A DNA stretch of 27,539 bases. It comes from JABDGC01 sp964449835 (GTDB lineage: Bacteria; Pseudomonadota; Gammaproteobacteria; DSM-16500). The notes under the pieces are model-generated. The model was not told the origin of the DNA. It did not search any database and was given only the letters and a program-made list of their open reading frames with translations. The DNA lies in the NCBI GenBank assembly GCA_964449835.1, contig CAYVBZ010000028.1:1-27539 (forward strand), written 5' to 3'. Made by a program: the position numbers and the translations under genes. Positions 7,798 through 15,456 of the stretch are shown one piece after another; the stretch's first letter is position 1; the number at the start of each line of letters is the position of its first letter.

Positions 7798-9384
7798 ATG
7801 GCTAGTCATATCCCTGTTTTGATCATTGGAGCAGGGCCCACCGGTTTATTAATGGCTTGTGAACTTGCGCGCCGCGAGCTTCCTTTCCGTATTATTGATA
7901 AAAAACCAGAACGTACCTTGACAGCCAATGCCGTCGGCATTCAAACGCGCACTTTAGAATTGCTGGATCATTTAGGCGTACTTCATGAGTTTCTAAAATT
8001 GGGCCATGAATGCAGGGCAGTCCAATTGCATGCCAATGGCAAAGATTTAGCGCGCATTTCCTTCGAGCACCTTGACTCTCTTTATCATTTTATTTTAACG
8101 CTGCCCCAAAGTGAAACAGAGCGCTTATTGAACGAACATTTGGAAGAGTTAAAATGCGAGGTTGAAAGGCCGATTGAACTGACTGCCCTAAAACAAGAAG
8201 ACCAAGGTTTCCGCTGCACCTTAACTAGCTTGGAATCCGGGGAGAGTGAAACCTTAGTTTGTGATTGGCTGATCGCCTGCGATGGCGCAAACTCGAAGGT
8301 CCGTGAACTCTGCCAGGTCCCTTTTCCTGGCGAAGACTTGGCCGAACAATTCATGGTTGCAAACTCACAAATGAGTACTTTTTTGCCCACCAATGAGATC
8401 CATGGTTTCTTTAATCATGGGACCTTCCTCTTTGCAATCCCTTTTGGTTCCCATTCCTATCGCATCGGCCTCAATCTGCATCAAAGTCCGCGCAAATTTC
8501 TCATTGAAAAGGAAGTCAAAGAACTCATTCAAGAAAGGTCCCAAGGCGATTATGATGTAAACAGCGTTTCTTGGATTTCCCCTTTTTGGATCCATAGTAA
8601 AATTGTAAAACAACTGCGTTATGGCTCTCTTTTCTTGTTGGGTGACGCGGCCCACATTCATTCGCCTGCAGGTGCGCAAGGGATGAATACCGGCTTACAA
8701 GACGCTTACAATCTAGCCTGGAAGTTAGCTCTGGTGGTCCAAGGGCGGGCCAAACCTGAACTCTTAGACAGCTACCAAGCAGAACGGTATCCCATTGTGA
8801 GCGGCATTGTAAAACGCGCTGAAAACTTTACCCGGCTAGCCTTATTTGAAAATCCTTTTTTACAAAGACTGCGCAATCTCCTCTTCAAGTTCTTAAATAG
8901 CAGGCCGCGTTTTTCCCAGAAATTTAGCATGCGCTTGACCCAATTAAATCTGCGCTATAAAAATAGTCCCGTCATTTCCTACCGAGAAAAAATCAATCGA
9001 AGAGCGCCCCGCCCGGGCGAACGTGTTCCGGACGTCTTAATCAATCAGTCCACGCGGCTCCATACCTATCTTCGGGGCACAGAGCATAAGGCCTTATTAT
9101 TTACGGGTCTTGCCAACCGGGAGAAAGACCAAAGCGCCCTCCGTGAACTGCAGCAATGGCTCAAAAGGCACTATTCTGAAACCATCCGCACATTCATCAT
9201 TTCAAACCAGCGTCAAGAAAACCTGGAAAATTTCATTTTTGATGATCAAAACCGAATTCATCAACGTTACCATCTTAAAAACACCGCGATCTATTTGATT
9301 CGACCCGATAATTGCATTGCCTTTTGCTCCAAAAATCTGGCCCCCGCAGAGCTCAAAGCCTTCCTGGAGATCTATTTGACATAG
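7798..9384 (+). CDS. FAD-dependent aromatic-type monooxygenase (PHBH/MhpA/TfdB-like)
   Basis: The 528-residue flavoprotein belongs to the single-component class A hydroxylases, which use NAD(P)H and oxygen to hydroxylate aromatic or polyketide-like substrates. The N-terminal Rossmann fold has LIIGAGPTGLLMACE (9-22 region). The middle DG motif is WLIACDGANSKVRE (157-170), and the GD motif is LLGDAAHIHSPAGAQGMNTG (280-299), which contacts the FAD ribityl chain. Residues about 400-528 look like the thioredoxin-like C-terminal domain of phenol-hydroxylase relatives. A ribosome site AGAAGGA lies 7 bases before the ATG. It is divergent from liuA and about 48 bp upstream of the transporter gene. The substrate cannot be read from sequence, and no ring-cleavage genes are adjacent. 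Confidence 0.88.
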   Translation: MASHIPVLIIGAGPTGLLMACELARRELPFRIIDKKPERTLTANAVGIQTRTLELLDHLGVLHEFLKLGHECRAVQLHANGKDLARISFEHLDSLYHFILTLPQSETERLLNEHLEELKCEVERPIELTALKQEDQGFRCTLTSLESGESETLVCDWLIACDGANSKVRELCQVPFPGEDLAEQFMVANSQMSTFLPTNEIHGFFNHGTFLFAIPFGSHSYRIGLNLHQSPRKFLIEKEVKELIQERSQGDYDVNSVSWISPFWIHSKIVKQLRYGSLFLLGDAAHIHSPAGAQGMNTGLQDAYNLAWKLALVVQGRAKPELLDSYQAERYPIVSGIVKRAENFTRLALFENPFLQRLRNLLFKFLNSRPRFSQKFSMRLTQLNLRYKNSPVISYREKINRRAPRPGERVPDVLINQSTRLHTYLRGTEHKALLFTGLANREKDQSALRELQQWLKRHYSETIRTFIISNQRQENLENFIFDDQNRIHQRYHLKNTAIYLIRPDNCIAFCSKNLAPAELKAFLEIYLT

Positions 9385-9401
9385 AACAGTGATACTGTTT
9401 T
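9385..9401 (+). terminator. Weak hairpin between monooxygenase and transporter
   Basis: AACAGT (9385-9390), loop GAT, ACTGTT (9394-9399) forms a perfect 6-bp stem followed by a short T-rich run. It starts right after the monooxygenase stop codon. The stem is AT-rich and the T tract is short, so it may only attenuate or protect an mRNA end. Confidence 0.3.
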
Positions 9402-9432
9402 AATGTTGAACTATTTTTAAGGAGTGGGTTGA

Positions 9433-10833
9433 GTGAAGAGACTGTTTCGGACTAAAGCAATAAATCATTCCATCGATGAAAATGCCGAACTACGCCGCTG
9501 TTTGAATGCAAAGGACCTGACCATGCTCGGTATCGGGGCCATTATAGGCGCAGGGATCTTTGTTTTAACCGGCGTTGCTGCCGCCACTCAAGCAGGGCCT
9601 GCCATTATTCTTTCTTATCTTTTAGCGGGCCTTGCCTGCAGCTTTGCCGCTCTTTCCTATGCTGAACTGGCCTCTTGTTTTGGGGGCTGCGGCGGCGCCT
9701 ACAGTTATGCTTATGCCGGCATTGGCGAATTTTTTGCCTGGGTGGTCGGCTGGGACTTGCTCCTCGAATATGGGATGGATGCTTCCACCGTGTCCATCGG
9801 GTGGTCCGGCTATATGCAAAGCGCTTTACATGCTATGGGAATTAATCTTCCTTCGGTCTTAACGACCGATCCATTTCACGGAGGATTAATCAATTTGCCT
9901 GCTGTTTTCATTATTTTGGCCCTCGCTAGTATTTTATCCTTGGGTGTCAAGGAAAGTGCCCGTTTCAATGGGATTGTCGTGACGCTTAAATTGTTGGTCA
10001 TCGCGCTCTTTATCGGCCTTGGCATGTTCTATTTCAAACCCGAGAACTGGCATCCTTTCTTTCCTTTTGGCGTTCAGGGCATCGTGAATGGTGCCGGTCT
10101 TATTTTCTTTGCTTACATTGGCTTTGATGCGGTCGCCGCGGCCTCGGAGGAAACCATTAACCCCCAAAAAAATCTACCCATCGGTATCCTGGCTTCGCTC
10201 TTCGTCTGCACCCTGATCTACATTGTGGTCGCCGCAGTCTTGATTGGCATGGTGCCTTCTTTGCAGCTCAACGATAGTTCCCCCGTCGCCATGGCCTTAT
10301 TAAACGTCGGCCATCGTTTCGCAGCAGAAATTATCGCCATTGGTGCCATTGCCGGTCTCACCACCGCTATTTTGGCCATGTACTATAGCTTCACCCGCAT
10401 TGTTCTCGCGATGGCACGCGATGATTTATTGCCGCAGTTTTTCGCAAAAATCCATGTTCGCAGCCACACGCCACGCCGTCTGATCTGGATGATGGCCGCT
10501 GTGATGGCTATCATTGCCGGCATTTTTCCCATCAGCCAGATTGCGAGTTTAGTCAACATCGGCACCTTGGCCGCTTTCATTGCTGTCTGCGGTTCCGTGC
10601 TGGTTTTAAGAGTCACCAAACCGGATTTACCTCGGCCTTTTAAAACCCCTGCGAGTCCGCTGGTTCCTCTGCTGGGAATTGCTTTATGTGTCTATCTCAT
10701 GAGCAGCCTTCCGCAGGCGACCTGGGTTGGCTTTGGTATTTGGACGGGGATTGGCTTCCTCATTTACTTCGGCAGACAGTGGTTCCTTTCTTATAGCAGG
10801 TCTCGTAAGTTAATCGAGGTTGTTAAATTATAA
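9433..10833 (+). CDS. APC-superfamily cationic amino-acid transporter (CAT-like)
   Basis: The 466-residue inner-membrane protein has about 12 hydrophobic helices. The unwound TM1 motif of APC transporters is clear as GIGAIIGAGIFVLTG (33-47). TM6-like FFAYIGFDAVAAASEE and the following NPQKNLPIGI loop are typical of the CAT/YhdG/YfnA subgroup, which moves amino acids across the inner membrane by proton-coupled or exchange transport. The start is a GTG with AAGGAG about 9 bases upstream. It is shorter than animal CATs and lacks their extra C-terminal helices. Its 3' end overlaps the convergent minor pilin gene by 43 bp, so there is no room for an intergenic terminator. Substrate specificity is not determined; a role next to leucine catabolism is only a guess from position. 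Confidence 0.9.
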   Translation: MKRLFRTKAINHSIDENAELRRCLNAKDLTMLGIGAIIGAGIFVLTGVAAATQAGPAIILSYLLAGLACSFAALSYAELASCFGGCGGAYSYAYAGIGEFFAWVVGWDLLLEYGMDASTVSIGWSGYMQSALHAMGINLPSVLTTDPFHGGLINLPAVFIILALASILSLGVKESARFNGIVVTLKLLVIALFIGLGMFYFKPENWHPFFPFGVQGIVNGAGLIFFAYIGFDAVAAASEETINPQKNLPIGILASLFVCTLIYIVVAAVLIGMVPSLQLNDSSPVAMALLNVGHRFAAEIIAIGAIAGLTTAILAMYYSFTRIVLAMARDDLLPQFFAKIHVRSHTPRRLIWMMAAVMAIIAGIFPISQIASLVNIGTLAAFIAVCGSVLVLRVTKPDLPRPFKTPASPLVPLLGIALCVYLMSSLPQATWVGFGIWTGIGFLIYFGRQWFLSYSRSRKLIEVVKL

Positions 10834-11270
10834 TTGGCCTTTTTTTGGGTGACATTCAGCGTCACGCTAACAAAGCGAATGGCCGACGGTGTAGCGGTAC
10901 TATTGCCATTGAGATCTGAATAAGCAAAAGCGAGCGTTTGCACACCCGTTGCGAGCGTTTGACTATTACGTAAGAGGTTGCTGCCGCTTAAAGTATAAGT
11001 AATGCTAGTGCCGGTATTATTAACAAATGCAAACTGATTTGTGCTCGCGGTGCTGATGTCTGCGGCTGAGCGCACAGCGCGAATATCTCTCTCCATACGC
11101 TGGATAGCGATTTGTCCTTGCCAATCCGCGTCCGTGACATTATTCGCTGTGAGAAAAGCATTGAGTCCTTCTCCTAACATGGAAGAGGCGGTTCCAGCAA
11201 TGATCCCTATGATCACAATGACCAGAATAATTTCAATCAGCGTAAAACCCGCTTGTTTATTCTGTCTCAT
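10791..11270 (-). CDS. mshO: Minor type IV pilin, MshO-like
   Basis: This is a prepilin of 159 residues starting at ATG 11270, with AGGAT 6 bases upstream and one base after the mshD-like stop. A TTG at 11285 also opens the frame but is less likely. The class III leader is MRQNKQAG, cleaved before FTLIEIILVIVIIG, with Glu at position 5 of the mature protein. The remainder (about 130 residues) is the beta-rich head with a GspJ/PilW flavour (IQRMERDIRAVR near residue 58). It would be assembled into the pilus tip complex with the other minor pilins. The symbol is assigned by order (C, D, O) and head type, so it is less certain than the pilin call. Its end overlaps the convergent transporter gene. 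Confidence 0.8.
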   Translation of the reverse strand: MRQNKQAGFTLIEIILVIVIIGIIAGTASSMLGEGLNAFLTANNVTDADWQGQIAIQRMERDIRAVRSAADISTASTNQFAFVNNTGTSITYTLSGSNLLRNSQTLATGVQTLAFAYSDLNGNSTATPSAIRFVSVTLNVTQKKANYNLTTSINLRDLL

Positions 11271-11271
11271 A

Positions 11272-11658
11272 TCAATATCCTGCAATCAGTAAAGTCAAAG
11301 CTGCTTTTCCATTCCCGCTGACTGTCACGGTAATCGTTTGATAATGACTGTCTCCACTGATGGTGGTACAACTCACATTGGTGCTGAGACTGTAGCCGCT
11401 TGGCGCCGTGCAAAAACTCGGGACTGTTGTGCTAGGACAAGTGACACTACTCCAGCCATTGAGACGTCTTTGGCCCAGATACCATTCCATGCATTTCTCC
11501 GCGGTGACTGTAGCAATCATTTGTTGATTGATGGAAGGCGCATTATTGAGTGCATTCACAAAAACAAGCGAGATGGTACTAGCTAAAATGCCCGTCACAA
11601 CAATAAAAATGATGAGCTCGATTAAGGTAAAACCCTGTGAAGCACTTCTCGTCCTCAT
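11272..11658 (-). CDS. mshD: Minor type IV pilin, MshD-like
   Basis: The 128-residue prepilin has leader MRTRSASQG, cleaved before FTLIELIIFIVVTG, with Glu5 present. The section TAEKCMEWYLGQRRLNG after the helix matches the GspI/PilV/MshD arrangement, where a conserved polar helix follows the N-terminal spine. Several Cys in the head (SVTCPS, FCTAPS, VSCTTIS) could form disulfides in the periplasm. Its ATG overlaps the mshC-like stop (ATGA), so the minor pilins are translationally coupled. The head is short compared with Vibrio MshD. The pilin identity is firm; the symbol rests on position and helix pattern. Confidence 0.82.
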   Translation of the reverse strand: MRTRSASQGFTLIELIIFIVVTGILASTISLVFVNALNNAPSINQQMIATVTAEKCMEWYLGQRRLNGWSSVTCPSTTVPSFCTAPSGYSLSTNVSCTTISGDSHYQTITVTVSGNGKAALTLLIAGY

Positions 11659-12131
11659 TGCACAAGCACCATACCGGTTTGGGGGGCAATCGTGATTGTC
11701 ATTGTCACACCATTGGCTGTCAAAGGAATACTCGCCGTGGCGCTTAAGGCCGTGCCTGAAGGACCTGCGCTGATATAAGGACTGCCAGCGCCATCGAAGG
11801 CAATGAGATTATTCGGTAAATTACTGAGTGCGCCAAAGGTAATCCCATTGTTTAAGGTCGTGGTGGCCGCGCCAGAGGAATTTTTGACCGCAGATCCACT
11901 GCTATTTGCAATTTGATAGCTTGTGGACGAAGTGATGACAAATTCATAACGTTGATCATTGCTCATCGATAAAGCCTGAGCATAACGGATATCATTCACC
12001 ACCTGTGCCGTTTCCGCGCCCAAATTAAGATTGGAGGCCGGCCATTTGAATAAAACAGTCAGCGACAGAATGGTACTGACCAAAATGATAACGAGGATAA
12101 GCTCAATCAGTGTAAAGCCTGCTTCCTTCAA
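11655..12131 (-). CDS. mshC: Minor type IV pilin, MshC-like (GspH/FimT-type)
   Basis: The 158-residue prepilin has a very short leader MKEAG before FTLIELILVIILVST and carries Glu5. The pattern NDIRYAQALSMSNDQRYEF (about residues 46-64) is typical of GspH/FimT/MshC heads. The start codon is TTG, supported by AAGGG about 7 bases upstream and by the fixed position of the leader. This is the first gene of the mshCDO minor-pilin group and is divergent from the propeller-pilin gene across a 53-bp AT-rich gap. The predicted role is in priming pilus assembly as part of the tip complex. Confidence 0.83.
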   Translation of the reverse strand: MKEAGFTLIELILVIILVSTILSLTVLFKWPASNLNLGAETAQVVNDIRYAQALSMSNDQRYEFVITSSTSYQIANSSGSAVKNSSGAATTTLNNGITFGALSNLPNNLIAFDGAGSPYISAGPSGTALSATASIPLTANGVTMTITIAPQTGMVLVQ

Positions 12132-12184
12132 GACGGGGCCCTTTTTGTTTATTATTCTGTTACTATTTTTTTATTTTATAGGAT
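12132..12184. promoter_or_regulatory. AT-rich divergent region, likely two promoters
   Basis: These 53 bases separate the minor-pilin genes (minus) from the propeller-pilin gene (plus). They are strongly AT-rich with several TATAAA/AATAAT-like elements on both strands. Both starts lie at its edges, so promoters must be here or inside the genes. I cannot pick specific hexamers with confidence. AAGGG serves the minus-strand TTG. On the plus strand AGGA sits too close to the ATG at 12185 but about 7 bases before a GTG at 12191. Confidence 0.35.
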
Positions 12185-13798
12185 ATGAACGTGCTGGGCA
12201 AAGTCAGCTTACAGTGGCAACGCGGCTTCTTGATGCTGGTCGCTATTTTATGGATTATGGTCATCGGATTTTTGGGCTTGGCAGTCGCCTATATGTTTGC
12301 CTCAGGGGCCCGCTCGACCTCCCGCTTTCTTTGGGGAGAAAAAGCCTTATATCTGGCTGAGTCCGGTTTACAACAGGCAACTTATGCCTTGCTCATACCG
12401 ACCTTAACTAGCCGCAGCGCTTGTTCAGGTTTAAGTATCAATGGGAACTTGGGCGCAGGGGCTTATAGTGTTTCTGCCAGCGGGCCTTATAATGTAAGCT
12501 CCCCAACCACTGTGAATGGCGCTTTGACTGCCTCTGCAACAACTATCCCGGTCTTGAGCACGGCAAACTATCAAAACGCCGGTACGATCATGATAGACAA
12601 TGAACTCATTGCTTATACCTCGATTGACGCAACTGATTTTAATGGCGCAACTCGCGGTACAGAGGGCAGCACCGCTTCGACACATGCCTCTGGAACAGCT
12701 GTCGGACAAAATCAATGTACTATCACTTCACAAGGCGGCGTTTCTAGTTTGAGCCCCCCCTCGAATCCAGGAGACCCTTTTGCAAAGCGCGTCCTACAAA
12801 TCGCGGCGCTGTTACAAGATGGCTGGTTGGTTGCCGACCAAGCATCGAATTCTTTTTCTCTAGCACGTTGGAACAAGCCATCGGAAATACAATGGACGAA
12901 TGAATCAATCTCCTCCACTGATCATATCAAGTTAACCGCCATTTCCATGCTTTCTTCCGTTGATGGTTGGGCAGTGGGCCTCCATAACCCTGCTGGAGAA
13001 ACGCTCTTGCATTGGAATGGAAACGCTTGGTCTCTGGTCAGCGCCTCGATATCCGGCAATCCAGACCTGAATGGCGTTTCTTGTAATAACAGAGCAGATT
13101 GCTGGGCTGTAGGCCAGAACCACAATAATTATCCCACCATTTTGCATTATGATGGCACAAGTTGGTCTCTTGTGACGCCCACAGCCCAAGCCAATGCCAC
13201 AGCCAATGAGGTTTTCTGTAATAATAGCAGCGATTGCTGGTTAGTTGGTCAGGCTCTCGGCAATTATCCTCTAATTGAACACTGGAATGGCAGTAACTGG
13301 TCCTTAGTAACGCTAGCAGCAACAGCCAAGGCAAACGCTAACAGCGTTTTCTGCAATAATACCAGCGACTGCTGGATGGTTGGACAAAATGTGAGTGGAA
13401 ACGCTTTAATTGAAAATTATACTGGGGGTAGCTGGTCATTTGTAGCCCTTTCTCCCGCCGTGAATCAAACGCTTAATAGTGTTTATTGTAATAATAGCAG
13501 TGATTGTTGGGCAGTCGGACAACATCTCGCCGGGAACCTTTTGTTTATCGTCCATTGGAATGGCAGTACTTGGTCATCCTCGAGTGTCAGCGGGGCTGCT
13601 GATTTATATACTGTAGCTTGTACTAAATCAAATGATTGCTGGGCGGCGGGAAGTAGTTCTACGCTTTTACATTGGAATGGTTCCGCTTGGACAGCAGTGA
13701 CAATTTCAGGCTCCTTCCCAAGTGTCACTATCTACGGACTTGGCTTACTGGGCCCTTCCGCCAATCCCCAGTCAGCCTGGCAAGAAGTTTTCGCTTAA
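12185..13798 (+). CDS. MshP/PilX-type pilin fused to a seven-repeat beta-propeller, candidate pilus-tip adhesin
   Basis: This 537-residue protein has three parts. Residues 10-70 form a pilin-type spine: cleavage is expected at WQRG/FLMLV, with no Glu5, followed by a hydrophobic helix and KALYLAESGLQQATYALL, the PilX/MshP/GspK hallmark. Residues 115-175 form a small module (IMIDNELIAYT, NGATRG, THASG). Residues 212-506 hold seven repeats starting at D212, D259-G261, D305, D350, D395, D440 and D484, with period close to 45. Each has D-[CG]-W-x-[VA]-G and, about 15 residues later, H-W-N-G-x-x-W-S or a variant, which suggests a seven-bladed propeller. Five repeats carry a Cys-x5-Cys pair just before the Trp. 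It is inverted inside the msh locus, divergent from mshC and with its stop overlapping that of mshA. The likely role is a pilus-tip binding subunit. The start could be GTG 12191. Confidence 0.88.
   Translation: MNVLGKVSLQWQRGFLMLVAILWIMVIGFLGLAVAYMFASGARSTSRFLWGEKALYLAESGLQQATYALLIPTLTSRSACSGLSINGNLGAGAYSVSASGPYNVSSPTTVNGALTASATTIPVLSTANYQNAGTIMIDNELIAYTSIDATDFNGATRGTEGSTASTHASGTAVGQNQCTITSQGGVSSLSPPSNPGDPFAKRVLQIAALLQDGWLVADQASNSFSLARWNKPSEIQWTNESISSTDHIKLTAISMLSSVDGWAVGLHNPAGETLLHWNGNAWSLVSASISGNPDLNGVSCNNRADCWAVGQNHNNYPTILHYDGTSWSLVTPTAQANATANEVFCNNSSDCWLVGQALGNYPLIEHWNGSNWSLVTLAATAKANANSVFCNNTSDCWMVGQNVSGNALIENYTGGSWSFVALSPAVNQTLNSVYCNNSSDCWAVGQHLAGNLLFIVHWNGSTWSSSSVSGAADLYTVACTKSNDCWAAGSSSTLLHWNGSAWTAVTISGSFPSVTIYGLGLLGPSANPQSAWQEVFA
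12818..13702 (+). repeat. Seven tandem coding repeats of about 135 bp
   Basis: The propeller part of the pilin fusion is encoded by seven direct repeats with a spacing of 45 codons (first spacing about 48). DNA similarity is still visible in the copies beginning with TGTAATAATAGCAG near 13217 and 13487, and TGCAATAATACCAG near 13352, exactly 135 bp apart. The other copies are more diverged. This indicates duplication of blades within this gene. Confidence 0.85.
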
Positions 13799-14169
13799 TT
13801 GATGCCTGTGGCGGAAAAAGTCGCTGTGGTTGAGTTGGGGCCTGTGAGTGTGCAAGTCACCGTACTTCCCGCACTAACAGCGCCGGAAGTAATGGTATAA
13901 CCCGTTGGAAGTGCCCCCCCTAAAAGCGCACCTGACAAGGAAGTGCAATTGGTGACTGCAACCCCATTCGTTGCATTTTCTGACCGCGCGGCATAATTTG
14001 TCGCATTCGCCGAAGCTAAAGCAGCCGCAACGCCATTAGTAGCAGCGGTTTGTGCATCCGTAGAAAGATTAATATATTTCGGGATAGCGATCACCGATAA
14101 AATGCCAAGAATCACAATGACAATGATCAATTCGATCAAGGTAAAACCGAGTGCTTCCTTTCGCTTCAT
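13795..14169 (-). CDS. mshA: Major type IV pilin, MshA-like
   Basis: The 124-residue prepilin uses ATG 14169, which has GGAGAGGG about 8 bases upstream and gives a standard 8-residue leader (MKRKEALG) before FTLIELIIVIVILG, with Glu5. An upstream start at 14211 would add 14 residues unlike a leader. The mature protein of about 116 residues is shorter than Vibrio MshA. Its two head cysteines (VTNCTS and TVTCTL) would close the usual D-region disulfide loop. The head is rich in Thr, Ser, Ala and Gly. It follows mshG with its own likely promoter and is the only pilin on this side of the inverted gene, so it is the best candidate for the pilus shaft subunit. Confidence 0.87.
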   Translation of the reverse strand: MKRKEALGFTLIELIIVIVILGILSVIAIPKYINLSTDAQTAATNGVAAALASANATNYAARSENATNGVAVTNCTSLSGALLGGALPTGYTITSGAVSAGSTVTCTLTGPNSTTATFSATGIN

Positions 14170-14211
14170 AAGTTTACCCTCTCCTGGCTCATTGAAACCG
14201 CTTATATTCAA

Positions 14212-14232
14212 ATTATACCCCTTAAAATTATA
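14212..14232 (-). promoter_or_regulatory. Likely mshA promoter (-10 elements)
   Basis: Two exact TATAAT hexamers lie on the minus strand at 14212-14217 and 14227-14232, about 43 and 58 bases upstream of the mshA ATG and just after the mshG stop. No convincing -35 is present. A separate promoter fits the high expression expected for a major pilin. Confidence 0.45.
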
Positions 14233-15456
14233 TCATACATGGGCCAATTTTATTAAATCCCAAATCGGCAAATAGACCGCAAGGGCCAGCATTAAAATAA
14301 GGAGCGCCAAACCGACAATCAACGCTGGCTCGACAATATCATTCAAGCGTTTTAAATCATAATCCACTTCCCGCTCGTAAAACAAACTCATTTGCTGTAG
14401 CATCTCCGCGAGCTCCCCTGTCTCTTCACTCACTGCTAACATTTGGACTTCTAAAGGCGTAAAAAAATCGATCGATAAAGCAGCCTGGGTTAAACTTTTG
14501 CCCTTTAAAATGGTATCTCGCATGGCAAAAACTTCTTGTTGCGCATGGGCATTATGAATTGCTTGACCAGAGAGCTGTAAACTTTCCAGTAAAGGTACAC
14601 CCGCTTTGGTCACCGAAGCAAAAACCTGCGTAAAACGGAGTAGAACAATTCTTTTTAACAGGAGACCGATGATCGGAATTTTTAACTGAAACCTGTCCCA
14701 GCGGAGTTTTCCCTCAGCTGTCTTTAAATAGTAAACGGTGCCGCAAACCAGGGCGAGAGCAAGCACTGCTAAATAAGCACCATACTCAGACGTAAACTGA
14801 GAAAGCCAAATCAACCCTTTAGTCAAAGCCGGCAAAGTGATGTGCGCCTGCTCATAGACCTTGGCAAAGGTCGGGACCACGAAAACGTTCACCACAAAAA
14901 TAGCGACCAGCATAGTCGAAAAAATAAAGAGGGGATAACGGGTCGCCGTGGATATGCGTTTGACTGCGCTGGCTTCCAATTCAATGTATTGACTCAAGTA
15001 CAAAAAGGCCTCGTCCAAGCGTCCACTACTTTCTCCAACACGCACCATGGAAATCATAATGGGCGTGAAAGTCTGGGGATAACGTTGTAATGCCGCCGCC
15101 AGATCTTGGCCCGCCTCCAAAGCTTCAGCAATGCCATTCAAAGCGGTGGTCATGCGCTTGGTGCGCGCGGTTTCAGCCAATCTTTTAATGGCAAGCGAGA
15201 TGGGCACACCCGTTCTTGTCAGGGTATACATTTGCCGTGCAAAGATTCCCAGCTCATCGGAAGAAATGCGCCCACCTTGCAGAAAATCATAGATCAACTT
15301 CCAGGTGCCGGTCTCGGTTGGGATGAGTTTAATTTCAACCGGCGTAATGCCCTCTTTCGTGAGCTGCAGGTTGATATGGTCCACAGAGGAAGCTAAACGC
15401 AGGCCTTCGATTTGCTTTCCTGCGGTATCACGGCCTTTAAATTCAAAGGTTGGCAT
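14233..15456 (-). CDS. mshG: MSHA inner-membrane platform protein MshG (GspF/PilC family)
   Basis: The 407-residue polytopic protein of the type II secretion/type IV pilus platform family couples the cytoplasmic ATPase to pilus assembly. The N-terminal MPTFEFKGRDTAGKQIEG segment is typical of PilC/GspF. It is followed by two GspF domains, roughly residues 70-195 and 270-395. Signature pieces are FARQMYTLTRTGVPISLAI and RVGESSGRLDEAFLYLSQY in the first and FASVTKAGVPLLESLQLSG in the second. Hydrophobic helices are near 170-190, 220-240 and 375-397. The start lies inside the end of mshE (14-bp overlap) with GAGG upstream, showing coupling. Confidence 0.95.
   Translation of the reverse strand: MPTFEFKGRDTAGKQIEGLRLASSVDHINLQLTKEGITPVEIKLIPTETGTWKLIYDFLQGGRISSDELGIFARQMYTLTRTGVPISLAIKRLAETARTKRMTTALNGIAEALEAGQDLAAALQRYPQTFTPIMISMVRVGESSGRLDEAFLYLSQYIELEASAVKRISTATRYPLFIFSTMLVAIFVVNVFVVPTFAKVYEQAHITLPALTKGLIWLSQFTSEYGAYLAVLALALVCGTVYYLKTAEGKLRWDRFQLKIPIIGLLLKRIVLLRFTQVFASVTKAGVPLLESLQLSGQAIHNAHAQQEVFAMRDTILKGKSLTQAALSIDFFTPLEVQMLAVSEETGELAEMLQQMSLFYEREVDYDLKRLNDIVEPALIVGLALLILMLALAVYLPIWDLIKLAHV

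Noticed and set aside
12818..13702. Periodic 135-bp repeats as a possible CRISPR or VNTR array
   Set aside because: They are coding, keep frame, and correspond to protein blades; there are no identical short repeats with unique spacers.
12431..13728. Several minus-strand frames inside the propeller-pilin gene
   Set aside because: They arise as antisense readings of the repeated coding sequence and have no starts or family features of their own.
14170..14211. Upstream start for the major pilin
   Set aside because: It gives a 22-residue leader covering the good ribosome site; ATG 14169 gives the normal short leader.
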